Source: Sediminicola luteus (lineage in GTDB: Bacteria > Bacteroidota > Bacteroidia > Flavobacteriales > Flavobacteriaceae). Taken from it: a stretch of 64,000 nucleotides of DNA. The notes under the pieces were generated by a model. The model saw only the letters and a list, made by a program, of their open reading frames with translations, was not told the DNA's origin and searched no databases. The first letter of the stretch is position 1; each line of letters starts with the position of its first letter. Positions 36,554-46,794 of this stretch are shown one piece after another. The translations under genes were made by a program, and so were the position numbers. The stretch is taken from NCBI RefSeq assembly GCF_002514735.1, contig NZ_KZ300477.1:435879-499878 (forward strand), given 5' to 3'.

Positions 36554-37693
36554 ATGAAAAACCCTGCTTACCCTAGCTGGATCCGTACCACTTTTTGGAT
36601 CCTTACGCTACTTGTCGTTAGTGCCTGTTCCCAAGATGAGTTGGAAGGCCTATTGGAAAACGGTTCGGAAACCGAGGAACCCTTAGAAAATCCGAATCCG
36701 GAAAACCCGGATGATGATGCTACAGAAAATGATAACGGAAACGAGCTACCTGCGGGTAGTGTTACCTTGGCCGATAATCTAATTTTAGATAAAGACCACC
36801 GTTTTGTCAACTACATCCTTCCGCAATCAGAATATCAAAAATTTTTAGAAGACCAGGCCGATTTTAAAGCCGTCACCAAAACGATCTATACCCATTTGGA
36901 CGATGTTTACGATTTTGTCTTCATATTGGCCGTGGCCGAAGACCAACCCGAAAATCTCGGCTATTATGGCATTAACCATACGGTGCAGAACCCAACCCAA
37001 GGGTTGGGCGGAAATGTATATGACAATACCGCCGCCTACGGATCTAAAGGCCGTTTAAAGAGTGTACTGTTCATGCCTCGTACCGAATATGTAAAAAGCG
37101 GTCCGTTCTTACATGAGATTGCACATTATTGGGCCAATCACGGTTTTATTGAAACTACGGTGTGGGGCCATTGGGGCTACGCTTCCACAGGCGGTCAACT
37201 CGGTGGTTTCGACGAATTCGTTACTCTGGAAAACGGTAGCTATCAAGGAAAAATGGAAGGTCAGAACGGCTTTGGCACCTTTGCCAACGGGGGCAACTCG
37301 GTACCCTACAGCAATGTGGAGCTTTATATGATGGGATTGATCGGCCCCGATGAGTTGGAATCCATACAGGTGGCCCAAAACCCTAAACCTGGGAATCAAT
37401 TCGGGCAATTTACCGCCGACGGCTTTACTACGCTCACGGCCCAAGATCTTATTGCCGAACATGGTCCCCGAATACCCGACCACACCCAAGCACAAAAAGA
37501 ATTTACGGCCTTGGCCATAATCGTCTCGCCAGAGGCCCTATCTACAGAAAAACTGGACCAAGTCAATACCGATCTAGAAAATTTCGCCAGGCCGGCACAG
37601 GTAGATGCAAGTTGGGGAAATACCTATAACTTTTGGATGGCCACGGCCCAAAAAGCCACCTTGAAAGTAGATATTCACCAATTAGTGGACTAA
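36554..37693 (+). CDS. Exported zinc-metallopeptidase-like lipoprotein (HExxH)
   Basis: A 379-residue protein with a signal peptide ending in lipobox 'LLVVSAC', an acidic Asn/Pro/Glu linker (about 28-75) and a globular part. 'FLHEIAHYWANHG' (His187-Glu-x-x-His191) is a classic zinc-binding helix. A glycine-rich stretch and a Glu about 40 residues later could complete the site. I do not recognise a MEROPS family. The acidic linker after the lipidated Cys suggests surface export. Confidence 0.75.
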   Translation: MKNPAYPSWIRTTFWILTLLVVSACSQDELEGLLENGSETEEPLENPNPENPDDDATENDNGNELPAGSVTLADNLILDKDHRFVNYILPQSEYQKFLEDQADFKAVTKTIYTHLDDVYDFVFILAVAEDQPENLGYYGINHTVQNPTQGLGGNVYDNTAAYGSKGRLKSVLFMPRTEYVKSGPFLHEIAHYWANHGFIETTVWGHWGYASTGGQLGGFDEFVTLENGSYQGKMEGQNGFGTFANGGNSVPYSNVELYMMGLIGPDELESIQVAQNPKPGNQFGQFTADGFTTLTAQDLIAEHGPRIPDHTQAQKEFTALAIIVSPEALSTEKLDQVNTDLENFARPAQVDASWGNTYNFWMATAQKATLKVDIHQLVD

Positions 37694-37751
37694 GTTTGAA
37701 ACCAAGTAGTACACCCCCTTTCCCTGATCCGATTAATTTTCAGGGAATTAG

Positions 37752-37781
37752 TTGGGTTTTCACAAAATAATAATATCTTTG
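37752..37781 (+). promoter_or_regulatory. Promoter of the yceD-rpmF operon
   Basis: TTG (37752-37754), exactly 19 nt, then TATCTTTG (37774-37781) followed by CACC. The same TTTGCACC start is seen at the short units near the window end. Confidence 0.88.
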
Positions 37782-37806
37782 CACCCGCCTTTTGGCAAGG
37801 AGTTAA

Positions 37807-38349
37807 ATGATGTCACCCATGAAAAAGAAAGATTTTTCGATTGCTTTTTCGGGCTTAAAACTTGGAAAACACAAGTTTGACTATCAGGTAACCAACGCGT
37901 TCTTTGAAGAATTTGGGTATCATGAGTTTCACAGTGCTGATCTATTTGTAGCGGTGCAGTTGAACAAAATGAATACCATGCTGGAATTGGAATTAGAGGC
38001 CAAGGGAAGTGTAAACCTCTCTTGCGATGTCTCCGACGAACCTTTCGACCAACCCCTTAACGGCCAAATGAAATTGGTTGTAAAGTTTGGGGAGGAGTAT
38101 AATGATGAGGACGACGAGATATTGATCATACCCCGAGGGGAATTCCAAATAAACATCGCGCAATATGTATACGAAATGTTGGTGTTGGCGGTTCCGGCGA
38201 AACGGGTGCACCCCAAGGTATTGGACGGCACCTTAGATTCTGAGATAATGGAGCGTTTGGAGGCCCTGGCCCCCAAAGAACAAAAAGAAGATAAAGACGA
38301 AAACGATCCCCGTTGGGACGCATTAAAGAAATTGTTAACGGATAAATAA
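37807..38349 (+). CDS. yceD: DUF177 (YceD) family protein
   Basis: A 180-residue acidic protein of the YceD family, almost always encoded before rpmF and linked genetically to 23S rRNA accumulation. The Cys-containing metal/rRNA-type region is reduced to one cysteine ('NLSCDVSDEPFDQPL'). The start could be 37807, 37810 or 37819; MKKKDFSIAF at 37819 looks most family-like. rpmF begins 6 bp after its stop. Confidence 0.9.
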   Translation: MMSPMKKKDFSIAFSGLKLGKHKFDYQVTNAFFEEFGYHEFHSADLFVAVQLNKMNTMLELELEAKGSVNLSCDVSDEPFDQPLNGQMKLVVKFGEEYNDEDDEILIIPRGEFQINIAQYVYEMLVLAVPAKRVHPKVLDGTLDSEIMERLEALAPKEQKEDKDENDPRWDALKKLLTDK

Positions 38350-38355
38350 GTTACC

Positions 38356-38553
38356 ATGGCACATCCTAAGAGGAAGATATCCAAAACTAGAAGAGATAAG
38401 AGAAGGACGCATTATAAAGCGGTTGCCCCTACTATTGCACAAGACCCAACTACTGGTGAGATGCACTTGTACCACAGGGCCCACTGGCACGAAGGAAAAC
38501 TATATTACCGTGGCCAGGTTTTGATCGACAAAGCAGAGGAAGAAGTAGCCTAA
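38356..38553 (+). CDS. rpmF: 50S ribosomal protein L32
   Basis: A 65-residue basic protein beginning '[20 protein letters not shown]', the L32 signature. The zinc CxxC pairs of some L32 proteins are absent, so this is the zinc-free type. It is followed directly by a strong terminator, ending the yceD-rpmF transcript. Confidence 0.98.
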   Translation: MAHPKRKISKTRRDKRRTHYKAVAPTIAQDPTTGEMHLYHRAHWHEGKLYYRGQVLIDKAEEEVA

Positions 38554-38575
38554 GCAGGCACTGACCTTACCATAT

Positions 38576-38610
38576 AACTCCCGTTTTAAGAAAAAAGCGG
38601 GAGTTTTTTT
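38576..38610 (+). terminator. Terminator after rpmF
   Basis: An 8-bp stem AACTCCCG / CGGGAGTT with a 14-nt loop and seven T, 22 bp after the stop. Confidence 0.92.
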
Positions 38611-38730
38611 ATGGATTGTGTTAAAATTCAAAATGCCCACTCAATCCATCCCCAAGTCCGAAAAATTGATTAATTTTCGCCAATTTTCGGATGCTTTTTT
38701 AGAGTTTTTCATAAAAACCTACCTAGAACT

Positions 38731-39729
38731 ATGAGCAGAAAAACAGCAGCCATTACCGCTGTGGGAGGCTTTGTACCTCAATTCGTACTTAGTAACAAAG
38801 TACTAGAAACCATGGTAGATACCAATGATGAGTGGATTACCACCCGTACCGGTATCAAAGAGCGCAGGATCTTGAAGGAGGAAGAAGGTAAAGGCACCTC
38901 ATATTTGGCCATCAAAGCGGCCGAAGATCTTATTGCGAAGAAAAACCTCGACCCCAAGGAAATAGATTGTATCATTTGTGCCACGGCCACCCCAGATATA
39001 TTAGTAGCCTCTACTGCTGCTTATGTAGGAAGTGTTATCGGTGCCGACAATGCCTTTGGCTACGATCTACAAGCCGCTTGTTCCAGTTTCCTATACGGAC
39101 TCTCGACCGCTGCGGCCTATATAGAATCGGGGCGTTATAAAAAAGTATTGTTGATCGGTGCCGACAAAATGTCGTCAATAATCGACTATACCGACCGTAC
39201 CACCTGTATCATTTTCGGTGATGGTGGTGGGGCCGTATTGTTAGAGCCTAATGACGAAGGTTTGGGTCTACAAGACGAATACCTACGGTCTGATGGCTAT
39301 GGGCGCGAATCATTGAACATTGCTGCGGGTGGTTCCTTGCTTCCGGCCTCTGAAGAGACCGTAAAGAACAACCAGCACTATGTTTACCAAGACGGAAAAA
39401 CCGTATTCAAGTTCGCTGTAAGCAATATGGCCGATGCCGCTGCCAATATTATGGAGCGCAATCAATTGTCTCATGAAGATGTGGCTTATTTGGTACCCCA
39501 CCAGGCCAACAAACGTATTATTGATGCTACGGCAAGGCGCATGGGAGTCTCTGAAGAGAAGGTGTTGATGAACATAGAACGCTATGGTAATACCACCTCG
39601 GCTACACTACCCCTACTCCTTTGGGATTATGAGTCAAAACTCAAAAAAGGCGACAATTTGGTATTCGCTGCCTTTGGTGGTGGATTCACTTGGGGCTCCA
39701 TATTCTTAAAATGGGCCTATAATTCGTAA
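38731..39729 (+). CDS. fabH: 3-oxoacyl-[acyl-carrier-protein] synthase III
   Basis: A 332-residue enzyme starting fatty-acid synthesis by condensing an acyl-CoA with malonyl-ACP. Catalytic Cys in 'DLQAACSSFLYGL' (about 113), His in 'LVPHQANKRIIDA' (about 255), Asn in 'ERYGNTTSATLPL' (about 285). Upstream is a direct repeat AATTTTCG twice (about 38670-38690), possibly a regulatory site. It leads the accB-accC genes. Confidence 0.97.
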   Translation: MSRKTAAITAVGGFVPQFVLSNKVLETMVDTNDEWITTRTGIKERRILKEEEGKGTSYLAIKAAEDLIAKKNLDPKEIDCIICATATPDILVASTAAYVGSVIGADNAFGYDLQAACSSFLYGLSTAAAYIESGRYKKVLLIGADKMSSIIDYTDRTTCIIFGDGGGAVLLEPNDEGLGLQDEYLRSDGYGRESLNIAAGGSLLPASEETVKNNQHYVYQDGKTVFKFAVSNMADAAANIMERNQLSHEDVAYLVPHQANKRIIDATARRMGVSEEKVLMNIERYGNTTSATLPLLLWDYESKLKKGDNLVFAAFGGGFTWGSIFLKWAYNS

Positions 39730-39777
39730 CTTATCGCCCTTTACATAAAAAACGTTCAACTAACAAAACCTAATAAA

Positions 39778-40269
39778 ATGGATATTAAAGAAATTCAAAG
39801 CCTCATCAAATTCGTGTCCAAATCCGGTGCGAGTGAGGTGAAACTGGAGATGGAAGACTTTAAGATCACCATTCGTACGGGAGCTGCCGGTGGTAGTGCC
39901 CCAGAAACTACCGTTATCCAGCAAATTCCTATGGCCCAGGCCCCCGCTATACCCGTTGCCCCTGCTCCAGAGGCCGCTCCGGCAATACCAGCGACCCCAG
40001 CCGCCCCGGCAGCCGAGGAAAATGACAAATACATTACGGTTAAATCTCCGATCATTGGTACCTTCTACCGCAAGCCTTCTCCAGACAAAGATCCTTTTGT
40101 AGAGGTAGGTTCCAACATTAGTAAAGGCGATGTACTTTGTGTAATCGAGGCCATGAAACTCTTTAACGACATTGAGTCTGAAGTATCTGGTAAGATCGTA
40201 AAGATTTTGGTAGACGATTCGTCTCCGGTAGAATTTGATCAACCTTTGTTCTTGGTCGATCCTTCCTAA
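39778..40269 (+). CDS. accB: Acetyl-CoA carboxylase biotin carboxyl carrier protein
   Basis: A 163-residue protein with an N-terminal domain, an Ala/Pro-rich flexible linker (about 45-80) and a C-terminal biotinyl domain. The biotin lysine is in '[10 protein letters not shown]' (about 128). It is followed by accC, 69 bp downstream. Confidence 0.98.
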   Translation: MDIKEIQSLIKFVSKSGASEVKLEMEDFKITIRTGAAGGSAPETTVIQQIPMAQAPAIPVAPAPEAAPAIPATPAAPAAEENDKYITVKSPIIGTFYRKPSPDKDPFVEVGSNISKGDVLCVIEAMKLFNDIESEVSGKIVKILVDDSSPVEFDQPLFLVDPS

Positions 40270-40338
40270 GGTAATTTTTAATGTTCACCGACCTTCTTTT
40301 CCTAAGTAAGACGGAAGGGAACCTAAAAAACCGAACCT

Positions 40339-41688
40339 ATGTTCAAAAAAATACTTATAGCCAATAGGGGGGAGATTGCATTACGTATCATCCGTACCTG
40401 TAAAGAAATGGGAATTAAGACCGTTGCGGTCTATTCCAAGGCTGATGAAGAAAGTTTGCACGTACGCTTTGCAGACGAGGCCGTTTGTATTGGTCCGGCA
40501 CCCAGTAACGAATCATATCTAAAGATTCCGAACATTATCGCCGCGGCCGAGATTACCAATGCCGATGCCATTCACCCAGGCTACGGATTCCTTTCAGAGA
40601 ATTCTAAGTTTTCCAAGATTTGTGCCGAGCACGATATCAAATTCATTGGTGCCAGTGGCGACCAGATCGATCGCATGGGAGACAAGGCCTCGGCCAAATC
40701 TACCATGATCGAGGCTGGGGTACCTACGGTTCCTGGATCCGAAGGTTTGTTAAAAGATCTTGACCACGCCTTGGAAACCGCCGAGGAAATCGGATATCCG
40801 GTTATGATCAAGGCCACTGCCGGTGGTGGTGGTAAAGGTATGCGTGCCGTATGGTCTGCAGACGAGATGCAAAAACATTTCGAATCGGCCGTACAAGAGG
40901 CATCCGCCGCCTTTGGTAACGGAGGTATGTATATGGAAAAGCTTATCGAAGAGCCCCGCCATATCGAGATTCAGGTCATCGGTGATCAATTTGGAAAAGC
41001 TTGTCACTTATCGGAACGCGACTGTTCGGTACAGCGTAGGCACCAAAAACTGACGGAAGAGACCCCATCTCCCTTTATGACCGATAAACTGCGTCAGGAA
41101 ATGGGTGATGCCGCCGTAAAAGCTGCCGAATATATCAAATACGAAGGTGCGGGTACCGTAGAATTCTTGGTAGACAAACACCGGAATTTCTACTTTATGG
41201 AAATGAATACCCGGATCCAGGTAGAGCACCCGATCACCGAACAGGTAATCGATTACGATTTAATTCGGGAGCAGATCTTGGTAGCCGGAGGTGTTCCGAT
41301 TTCCGGAAAGAACTACGAGCCCAAACTACACTCTATAGAATGTAGGATCAATGCCGAAGATCCGTATAACGATTTTAGACCTTCGCCCGGTAAGATCACT
41401 ACCCTACACACCCCAGGTGGACACGGTATCCGATTGGACACCCATGTGTACAGTGGTTATGTGATTCCGCCCAACTACGACTCTATGATCGCCAAATTGA
41501 TCACCACGGCCCAAACCCGTGAAGAGGCCATCAATAAAATGAAACGTGCCTTGGACGAGTTCGTAATCGAAGGTATCAAAACCACCATTCCGTTCCACAG
41601 GCAACTGATGGACCATCCCGATTATTTGGCCGGTAACTATACCACCAAGTTTATGGAGGATTTTGAGATGAAACCCATGGAGGATTGA
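40339..41688 (+). CDS. accC: Acetyl-CoA carboxylase, biotin carboxylase subunit
   Basis: A 449-residue ATP-grasp enzyme carboxylating biotin on AccB for malonyl-CoA synthesis. It shows '[21 protein letters not shown]' in outline at the N-terminus, 'FLSENSKF', the ATP glycine loop '[13 protein letters not shown]' (about 160) and the active-site '[18 protein letters not shown]' (about 290). It ends the fabH-accB-accC group. Confidence 0.98.
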   Translation: MFKKILIANRGEIALRIIRTCKEMGIKTVAVYSKADEESLHVRFADEAVCIGPAPSNESYLKIPNIIAAAEITNADAIHPGYGFLSENSKFSKICAEHDIKFIGASGDQIDRMGDKASAKSTMIEAGVPTVPGSEGLLKDLDHALETAEEIGYPVMIKATAGGGGKGMRAVWSADEMQKHFESAVQEASAAFGNGGMYMEKLIEEPRHIEIQVIGDQFGKACHLSERDCSVQRRHQKLTEETPSPFMTDKLRQEMGDAAVKAAEYIKYEGAGTVEFLVDKHRNFYFMEMNTRIQVEHPITEQVIDYDLIREQILVAGGVPISGKNYEPKLHSIECRINAEDPYNDFRPSPGKITTLHTPGGHGIRLDTHVYSGYVIPPNYDSMIAKLITTAQTREEAINKMKRALDEFVIEGIKTTIPFHRQLMDHPDYLAGNYTTKFMEDFEMKPMED

Positions 41689-41701
41689 TTATAACATCTA
41701 G

Positions 41702-41730
41702 AAAAACCCGGCCAAGAGCCGGGTTTTTTA
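41702..41730. terminator. Bidirectional terminator between accC and the HzsA-like gene
   Basis: AAACCCGGC / GCCGGGTTT with a 5-nt loop, flanked by A-run and T-run. It can end both the plus-strand accC and the convergent minus-strand operon. Confidence 0.9.
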
Positions 41731-41748
41731 TTTAAACTTAAAATCTTC

Positions 41749-44700
41749 TTATTCCTCAATAACCACCCTAAACCCTACATTATAGACCTTTTGCCAGGGC
41801 AAATAGGCTTCGGCCCCGTCGAAACTAACTACCGATGCCCGGTCGCGCCAACTATATCCCTTAGCGGTCTTATAGTTTTGGTCATAGGTGAAAGGCGCCC
41901 AAAGCGGTTTGTTATACTCAGTCTGGGTCCATTCGGCTACATTACCGATCATATCGTATAACCCAAAGGCATTGGGTTGGTATTGGCCTACTTCGGCCAC
42001 GATCATTTGCCCGTCGTTTACTGTTTGGGAACGCGGCACAAAATCGTAATACGGGCGTAATCTATTGTTTTCGGCCATGGGTTTGGGATCTACCCCCGTC
42101 ACAGCCATATCGCGCAACGATACATCGGCTAGGTTGGCATAGGCGCTAAAATCGGCTGTGGCATCAAAGGGCATATCGGTCACATTACCCGCACGGGCGG
42201 CCCATTCCCATTCCGATGCATGGGGTAAACGTACCTTTTTGCCCAATTGGGTGCCAAGCTGCTCGCAAAAATCCATCGCTACTTCATAGCTCACCCGAAT
42301 AACGGGCTGGCCAGGTTTATTGGCCGGATAACCTTCATTGACGTGGTCTTTCCAAAACTGATTGATAAAGCGGCTATCGTGTTTCGGAAAAAGGGTTTGG
42401 AATTGGGCATTGGTGACTTCGGTGGTCCCCATCCAAAAAGCTTTATCGATTTTGGTTTTGATTGCCTTACCGGACACGGGATCCGTTTTAAAGTAGGTCC
42501 CGGCCGGAATGCGTACCAAGGATATGCTTTGCCCGTTTTTCAAAGAAACCTCTTTACGATAGCTGCCATTTTTGGCCTGCATGGTTTGGGCCTCCGCGGC
42601 ATCAAAGCCCCATTGGGTAGCCTTTTTATGCGGCCCGGCCAATGGTGGTAAGGATTTGGGAATCACAGGGTCTATACGGCCCTCTTGTTTGAGCTGTTTT
42701 ATACGTATCCCTAATTCCTGTCGCCAATCTACTTTGATATTACTGTACTTCTGGGCCAGTTCCATACGCCGTTCTTCTTGGTCGCAGCCCTGATAGGTAG
42801 CCGTAGCCTGGAAAGTACCATTATAAGGCGTATTAAAATCGATCCATTTATACAAAGTTTGCCATTCGGCCTCATCTAGCTGTACATTATGGTGTCCGTT
42901 TCGTAGGTTTCGGATTAATTCGGAGGTACTTACATGGTACTCCATGGGTTGCATGGTATGAAGATCCGCCTCCGGGCCCTGACGGCGTACAAAGGGGTGC
43001 AGGTTTAAGTAGCTTTGCGACATCTGTACCACCGGATCCAAGGAAGTATCCTTAAAGTTAGGCCGTGAGGGTTCGGCACCATTGTGGCAACCCACACAGC
43101 GCTTATCCAATATAGGTTGTATCTCGGCTTCGAAGGTAAAAGGCCGAATACCCCCCTTGGGCGGAATCAATTCGCGTGGAGTTTGGGAAGAGGCCATGGC
43201 ATATTTGGGCCGGGCTATGGTATTTTGATCTTCGTGACAGCCCACACAACTCACTACCTCTCCGGGCATGGCGGTTATCCAAGAACGCATCCACTGCACG
43301 GCGGCCCCATCTTTATCTACTGGTTGCATCGAAAAAGGTAGGTTGGCCGGAACTTTAAAAATAACCGAACCGTCTTCGTTTACAGGTACGGTACCCAACT
43401 CCCGTTTAATATCCCACCCGGCTTCAATACCTTGGGCCATATGGTTTCCGGGCGAATTGATATAGTGGTATTCATAGCCGAACACCCGCAATTCCTTTAT
43501 GGTCCCTTTGGGCACTCCCCGCGTACCGGCACCTTGATAAATATCTTGGATATAGATCGTCGCAGTGGTGTCTTGGGGTTTTATACGCTCCGGGATAATG
43601 GGCGGCACCTCCTTTTTACGGATCGGAATCGGATGTAGATAGCCTTCCCCTTCCGTTTCAACAATCAGGGTCATATTGTCGAAGACATCGACCAGATAAA
43701 TGCCCCACAGACTGTCCGGATTCAATTTGGCTGCTACCAAATAGTATTTCTCGTTAATGGGCATGGGGGTCAAGAACTGTGGCCAAACCCCATCGACCAG
43801 CTTGTCTTTGATCTCGGGTTCTACTTTTTTGTTCCTATATGGAATTTCCTGTACTACCCCACTGGCCTCGTGACGGCCCAATTGGGGGTCGAAAATAACC
43901 ATACGGCCCGAGCGTGAAACCCCATGATGGCCAGACACTATGGCTACAAAAGCATTGTTGCCCTTACCCGGAAGCGGCTCGGGGTCGAACATACTATTGG
44001 GCCAATAGGAACCCGAACCATAAAGTTCCTTTTTATTGGTACCATCGGGGTTCATATGCATCATGATCCTACTGAAATAATGGGTATTGTCGGTATACTC
44101 CCAACGTAGGTATTGGATACGGCCGTTGTTCATTACCACCGGATGCCAATCATTATCCTGCCCAAAATTAAGGCGACGTAAATGTTTGTCTTCGGGATTG
44201 TATAGTACCATACTACCCACCACATCGCTACCGGCCACACAGGGCACGCCATTGTATCCGATATTGGAAGAGGCCACGATTTTACCATTGGGCAAATAGG
44301 CCCCATCGAAAAATTCGAGATCGGGTTCGTTTACTTGGGTAATGGGTCCGGGTGCAATACTCCCATCGAGACCCAACTCATAGATCTGCCAGCGGTTTTT
44401 GGCATCGGCCGTCGTAAACATAACCCTATTGGCATCCCAGTGTAGGCTTACCGAATTGATTCCCGCCCGGTTTTCGGAGGCATATACGGTTTTGGCTTTG
44501 GGCGTACCCCCAAGATCCGATAGCAATTGGATCTCGGCATCGAAACCGCGTCGGGGCGAACTGAGCATACTTTTCCAATTCGCACCCTCGGTCCCTAGTT
44601 TTGGTGCCATATCTTTTCGGGCCTGCCTTAGTTTTTGGTTTACCACCAACAACTCGTCAAAATCCAATACCGACCTATGCAACAACAACTCCCGTTTAAT

Positions 44701-45813
44701 ACGCACCACGTCCTTAACCAAAGGGGCTAGACCAACTTCACCTGATACCAATGTCGCTTGCGCTGTGATGAATTTGGTTTTAAGTGTATCTAGCTTGCTT
44801 GTGGCTAAGGCACCATCGAAATCGGGTTGTTTTTTTAAATCAGCTACGGCCAAGGCAATACTTTCGGGTTTAATCCAACGTAGCTGTTCCTGAAGGTCCA
44901 CCCTTTGGGCCAAGGTATCTATCAAAGGATAGTAAGCCTCGGGTGTGTTCACCGCTTGGGCCTGTTTTTGGTAAGCTTCCTGATGGTCGAGTTTGGCAAT
45001 GATCTTGTCTATCATTTTCTTCTCTACCGACTGATCTAATTGGGTAATAACATCCTCAGGTTTACCCGGATAATACGCATATAACTGCTGAACAAAGTCC
45101 GGATAGGCCTTTTGCAGTTCCTTTAAATATACAGCGGCCGAAAGCGTTTTTATGGCAAATTGGATACTGGACCAGTCAAAATGCCCCCCACTTTCAACCC
45201 CACAAAGGGCCGTAAACTGGCGGTATTTTTTATCGAGCTTTACGATAACCACCCCATTGGCATGGCAGGTAAATCCGTTCGCATAGGTTTCCCCATCGAT
45301 GGCAATGGGTTTTTCGGCAAAATTGCTATTCTTTACCGGAAATTTCCAATCGCTATGGGTATGTATCCATTCCAACTCCGTAGCCCAGGTTTTACGCCCT
45401 TTGGCATCGGTGAATTGGGCATTGGCCCAGGCCCCATGATCGTAACTGTTCCCATCGGGAGTAGCACGGGTTTCCAAGACCAGGTATTCGAGTCCGCTTA
45501 CATCGTATTGTACCGCAACAGGGGCATCGGCCTTGCGTAGGGTTTGGGTGGTAAAGGCCGGTTTGGTCTTGGTCTTGGCCTCTTGATAGGCCTTGCGCAA
45601 TCGCGATAGCATGGGGGCCAGATCTTCTTTTTTCTTCTTCCGGATTTCCGCTACGGCTTCCGTAATGGGTAGGTGTTCCTTTTCCATAGGTTCCCATTCC
45701 GAAAGGGCGATATAGTCCGATTCGGAAACGTAGGAATGCCGTTGGATCTGCAGATAAATACCCGTAGAACAACTCAACAACAACAATAGTATGAGATACT
45801 GTTTGGGTTTCAT
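41749..45813 (-). CDS. NPCBM / HzsA-like propeller / di-heme / SUMF1 multidomain protein
   Basis: A 1354-residue exported protein, last gene of the eight-gene run. Order of domains: signal peptide or lipobox ('LLLLSCSTG'); NPCBM-like carbohydrate-binding module (about 100-225, 'FTCHANGVVIVKL'); helical linker; beta-propeller resembling the hydrazine synthase alpha-subunit family (about 430-800); two CVGCH heme c sites (about 855 and 906); and a C-terminal sulfatase-modifying-factor/FGE-like domain (about 1095-1354; 'WMGTTEVTNAQF', 'VRLPHASEWEWAARAG', 'YDMIGNVAEWTQTE', 'VGFRVV'). It may couple sugar recognition with oxidation; the substrate is unknown. True hydrazine synthase activity is not implied. 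Confidence 0.85.
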   Translation of the reverse strand: MKPKQYLILLLLLSCSTGIYLQIQRHSYVSESDYIALSEWEPMEKEHLPITEAVAEIRKKKKEDLAPMLSRLRKAYQEAKTKTKPAFTTQTLRKADAPVAVQYDVSGLEYLVLETRATPDGNSYDHGAWANAQFTDAKGRKTWATELEWIHTHSDWKFPVKNSNFAEKPIAIDGETYANGFTCHANGVVIVKLDKKYRQFTALCGVESGGHFDWSSIQFAIKTLSAAVYLKELQKAYPDFVQQLYAYYPGKPEDVITQLDQSVEKKMIDKIIAKLDHQEAYQKQAQAVNTPEAYYPLIDTLAQRVDLQEQLRWIKPESIALAVADLKKQPDFDGALATSKLDTLKTKFITAQATLVSGEVGLAPLVKDVVRIKRELLLHRSVLDFDELLVVNQKLRQARKDMAPKLGTEGANWKSMLSSPRRGFDAEIQLLSDLGGTPKAKTVYASENRAGINSVSLHWDANRVMFTTADAKNRWQIYELGLDGSIAPGPITQVNEPDLEFFDGAYLPNGKIVASSNIGYNGVPCVAGSDVVGSMVLYNPEDKHLRRLNFGQDNDWHPVVMNNGRIQYLRWEYTDNTHYFSRIMMHMNPDGTNKKELYGSGSYWPNSMFDPEPLPGKGNNAFVAIVSGHHGVSRSGRMVIFDPQLGRHEASGVVQEIPYRNKKVEPEIKDKLVDGVWPQFLTPMPINEKYYLVAAKLNPDSLWGIYLVDVFDNMTLIVETEGEGYLHPIPIRKKEVPPIIPERIKPQDTTATIYIQDIYQGAGTRGVPKGTIKELRVFGYEYHYINSPGNHMAQGIEAGWDIKRELGTVPVNEDGSVIFKVPANLPFSMQPVDKDGAAVQWMRSWITAMPGEVVSCVGCHEDQNTIARPKYAMASSQTPRELIPPKGGIRPFTFEAEIQPILDKRCVGCHNGAEPSRPNFKDTSLDPVVQMSQSYLNLHPFVRRQGPEADLHTMQPMEYHVSTSELIRNLRNGHHNVQLDEAEWQTLYKWIDFNTPYNGTFQATATYQGCDQEERRMELAQKYSNIKVDWRQELGIRIKQLKQEGRIDPVIPKSLPPLAGPHKKATQWGFDAAEAQTMQAKNGSYRKEVSLKNGQSISLVRIPAGTYFKTDPVSGKAIKTKIDKAFWMGTTEVTNAQFQTLFPKHDSRFINQFWKDHVNEGYPANKPGQPVIRVSYEVAMDFCEQLGTQLGKKVRLPHASEWEWAARAGNVTDMPFDATADFSAYANLADVSLRDMAVTGVDPKPMAENNRLRPYYDFVPRSQTVNDGQMIVAEVGQYQPNAFGLYDMIGNVAEWTQTEYNKPLWAPFTYDQNYKTAKGYSWRDRASVVSFDGAEAYLPWQKVYNVGFRVVIEE

Positions 45814-45892
45814 AGGACATCTTTTTGGCCAAGGTCCTACCAGGGGTAGGCCAGGCGGGATTAGCGGGAAGACTCATCTCCCCATACTTGCA

Positions 45893-46780
45893 TTATTCGG
45901 CTTTTACAGCGGCCTTTATTTCTTCATACAGGGCATAGGCCTGTTTCGGGCTCATAGCATCGTGTACCAAGGCATGTACGGCCTGTATCATGGCGATGGG
46001 AGCATCGGATTGGAACACATTACGGCCCATATCTAACCCAGCGGCACCATCGTTAATGGCTTTGTAACATAGTTCCAGCGCCTCCATTTCCGGAAGTTTT
46101 TTACCTCCGGCGATTACCACCGGTACAGGGCAGGAGGCCACCACTTTTTCAAAACCATCGCAATAATAGGTTTTTACGATATTGGCCCCATTTTCGGCAC
46201 ATACCCTAGAGGCCAGCGAAAAGTAGCGGGTATCGCGTACCATATCCTTACCCACCGCGGTAACGCCCATTACGGGAATACCATACTTTTGTCCGGCATT
46301 CACCGCTTCCATGAGATTGGCCACGGTTTTGGCCTCCATTTTGGGGTCGCCGATGGCCAGCATTACGGCCATGGCACTAGCATTCATTTTTACCGCATCC
46401 TGAACATCCATAAACACATTGTCGTTCATATCGGTAAGGATGGTGGTACCGGCATCGGCCCTGAGGCAAATGGGTTTGTTGGAAGTCGGGGGCACGGTAG
46501 ACCGCAAAATGCCGCGTGTGGCCATGATACAGTCGGCATAAGGCACTAGGGGCAGTATATTCAAATCGATACGCTCCAAGCCCGAAGTGGGCCCCATTAA
46601 AAATCCGTGATCAAAGGCCAACATAACCGTACGGCCCGATTTTTTATTAAAGATCCGCGACAGGCGGTCTTTCATACCCCAATCGAGGTTATCGCAACCT
46701 TTAAGGTAAAACTGTTGTCCTGCAATCGCTTGGTCTAGCCCAAAATCGCGGCCTTCCCTTATATCATCTAAATCTGCCAT
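45893..46780 (-). CDS. lsrF: LsrF-type class I aldolase/thiolase
   Basis: A 295-residue protein closely resembling E. coli LsrF (3-hydroxy-5-phosphonooxypentane-2,4-dione thiolase of AI-2 breakdown). Shared blocks include 'LKGCDNLDWGMKDRLSRIF', 'TVMLAFDHGF', 'TRGILRS', the Schiff-base lysine in 'NIVKTYYCDGFEK' (about 201), 'VIAGGKKLPEMEALE' and 'GLDMGRNVFQSD'. No lsrK, lsrR or Lsr transporter genes are in the window. It follows dhaL by 14 bp, so a role cleaving a DhaKL-made phospho-ketone is more likely than AI-2 turnover. Confidence 0.85.
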   Translation of the reverse strand: MADLDDIREGRDFGLDQAIAGQQFYLKGCDNLDWGMKDRLSRIFNKKSGRTVMLAFDHGFLMGPTSGLERIDLNILPLVPYADCIMATRGILRSTVPPTSNKPICLRADAGTTILTDMNDNVFMDVQDAVKMNASAMAVMLAIGDPKMEAKTVANLMEAVNAGQKYGIPVMGVTAVGKDMVRDTRYFSLASRVCAENGANIVKTYYCDGFEKVVASCPVPVVIAGGKKLPEMEALELCYKAINDGAAGLDMGRNVFQSDAPIAMIQAVHALVHDAMSPKQAYALYEEIKAAVKAE

Positions 46781-46794
46781 ATTCTAGTTATTCG

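Noticed and set aside
41749-45813. True hydrazine synthase (anammox) subunit
   Set aside because: Only the propeller/heme part resembles HzsA; partner subunits are absent, and NPCBM and FGE-like domains are fused to it.
45893-46780. AI-2 quorum-signal degradation operon
   Set aside because: LsrF resemblance is clear, but no LsrK, LsrR, LsrG or Lsr transporter genes are nearby and the partners are DhaKL and a cupin.
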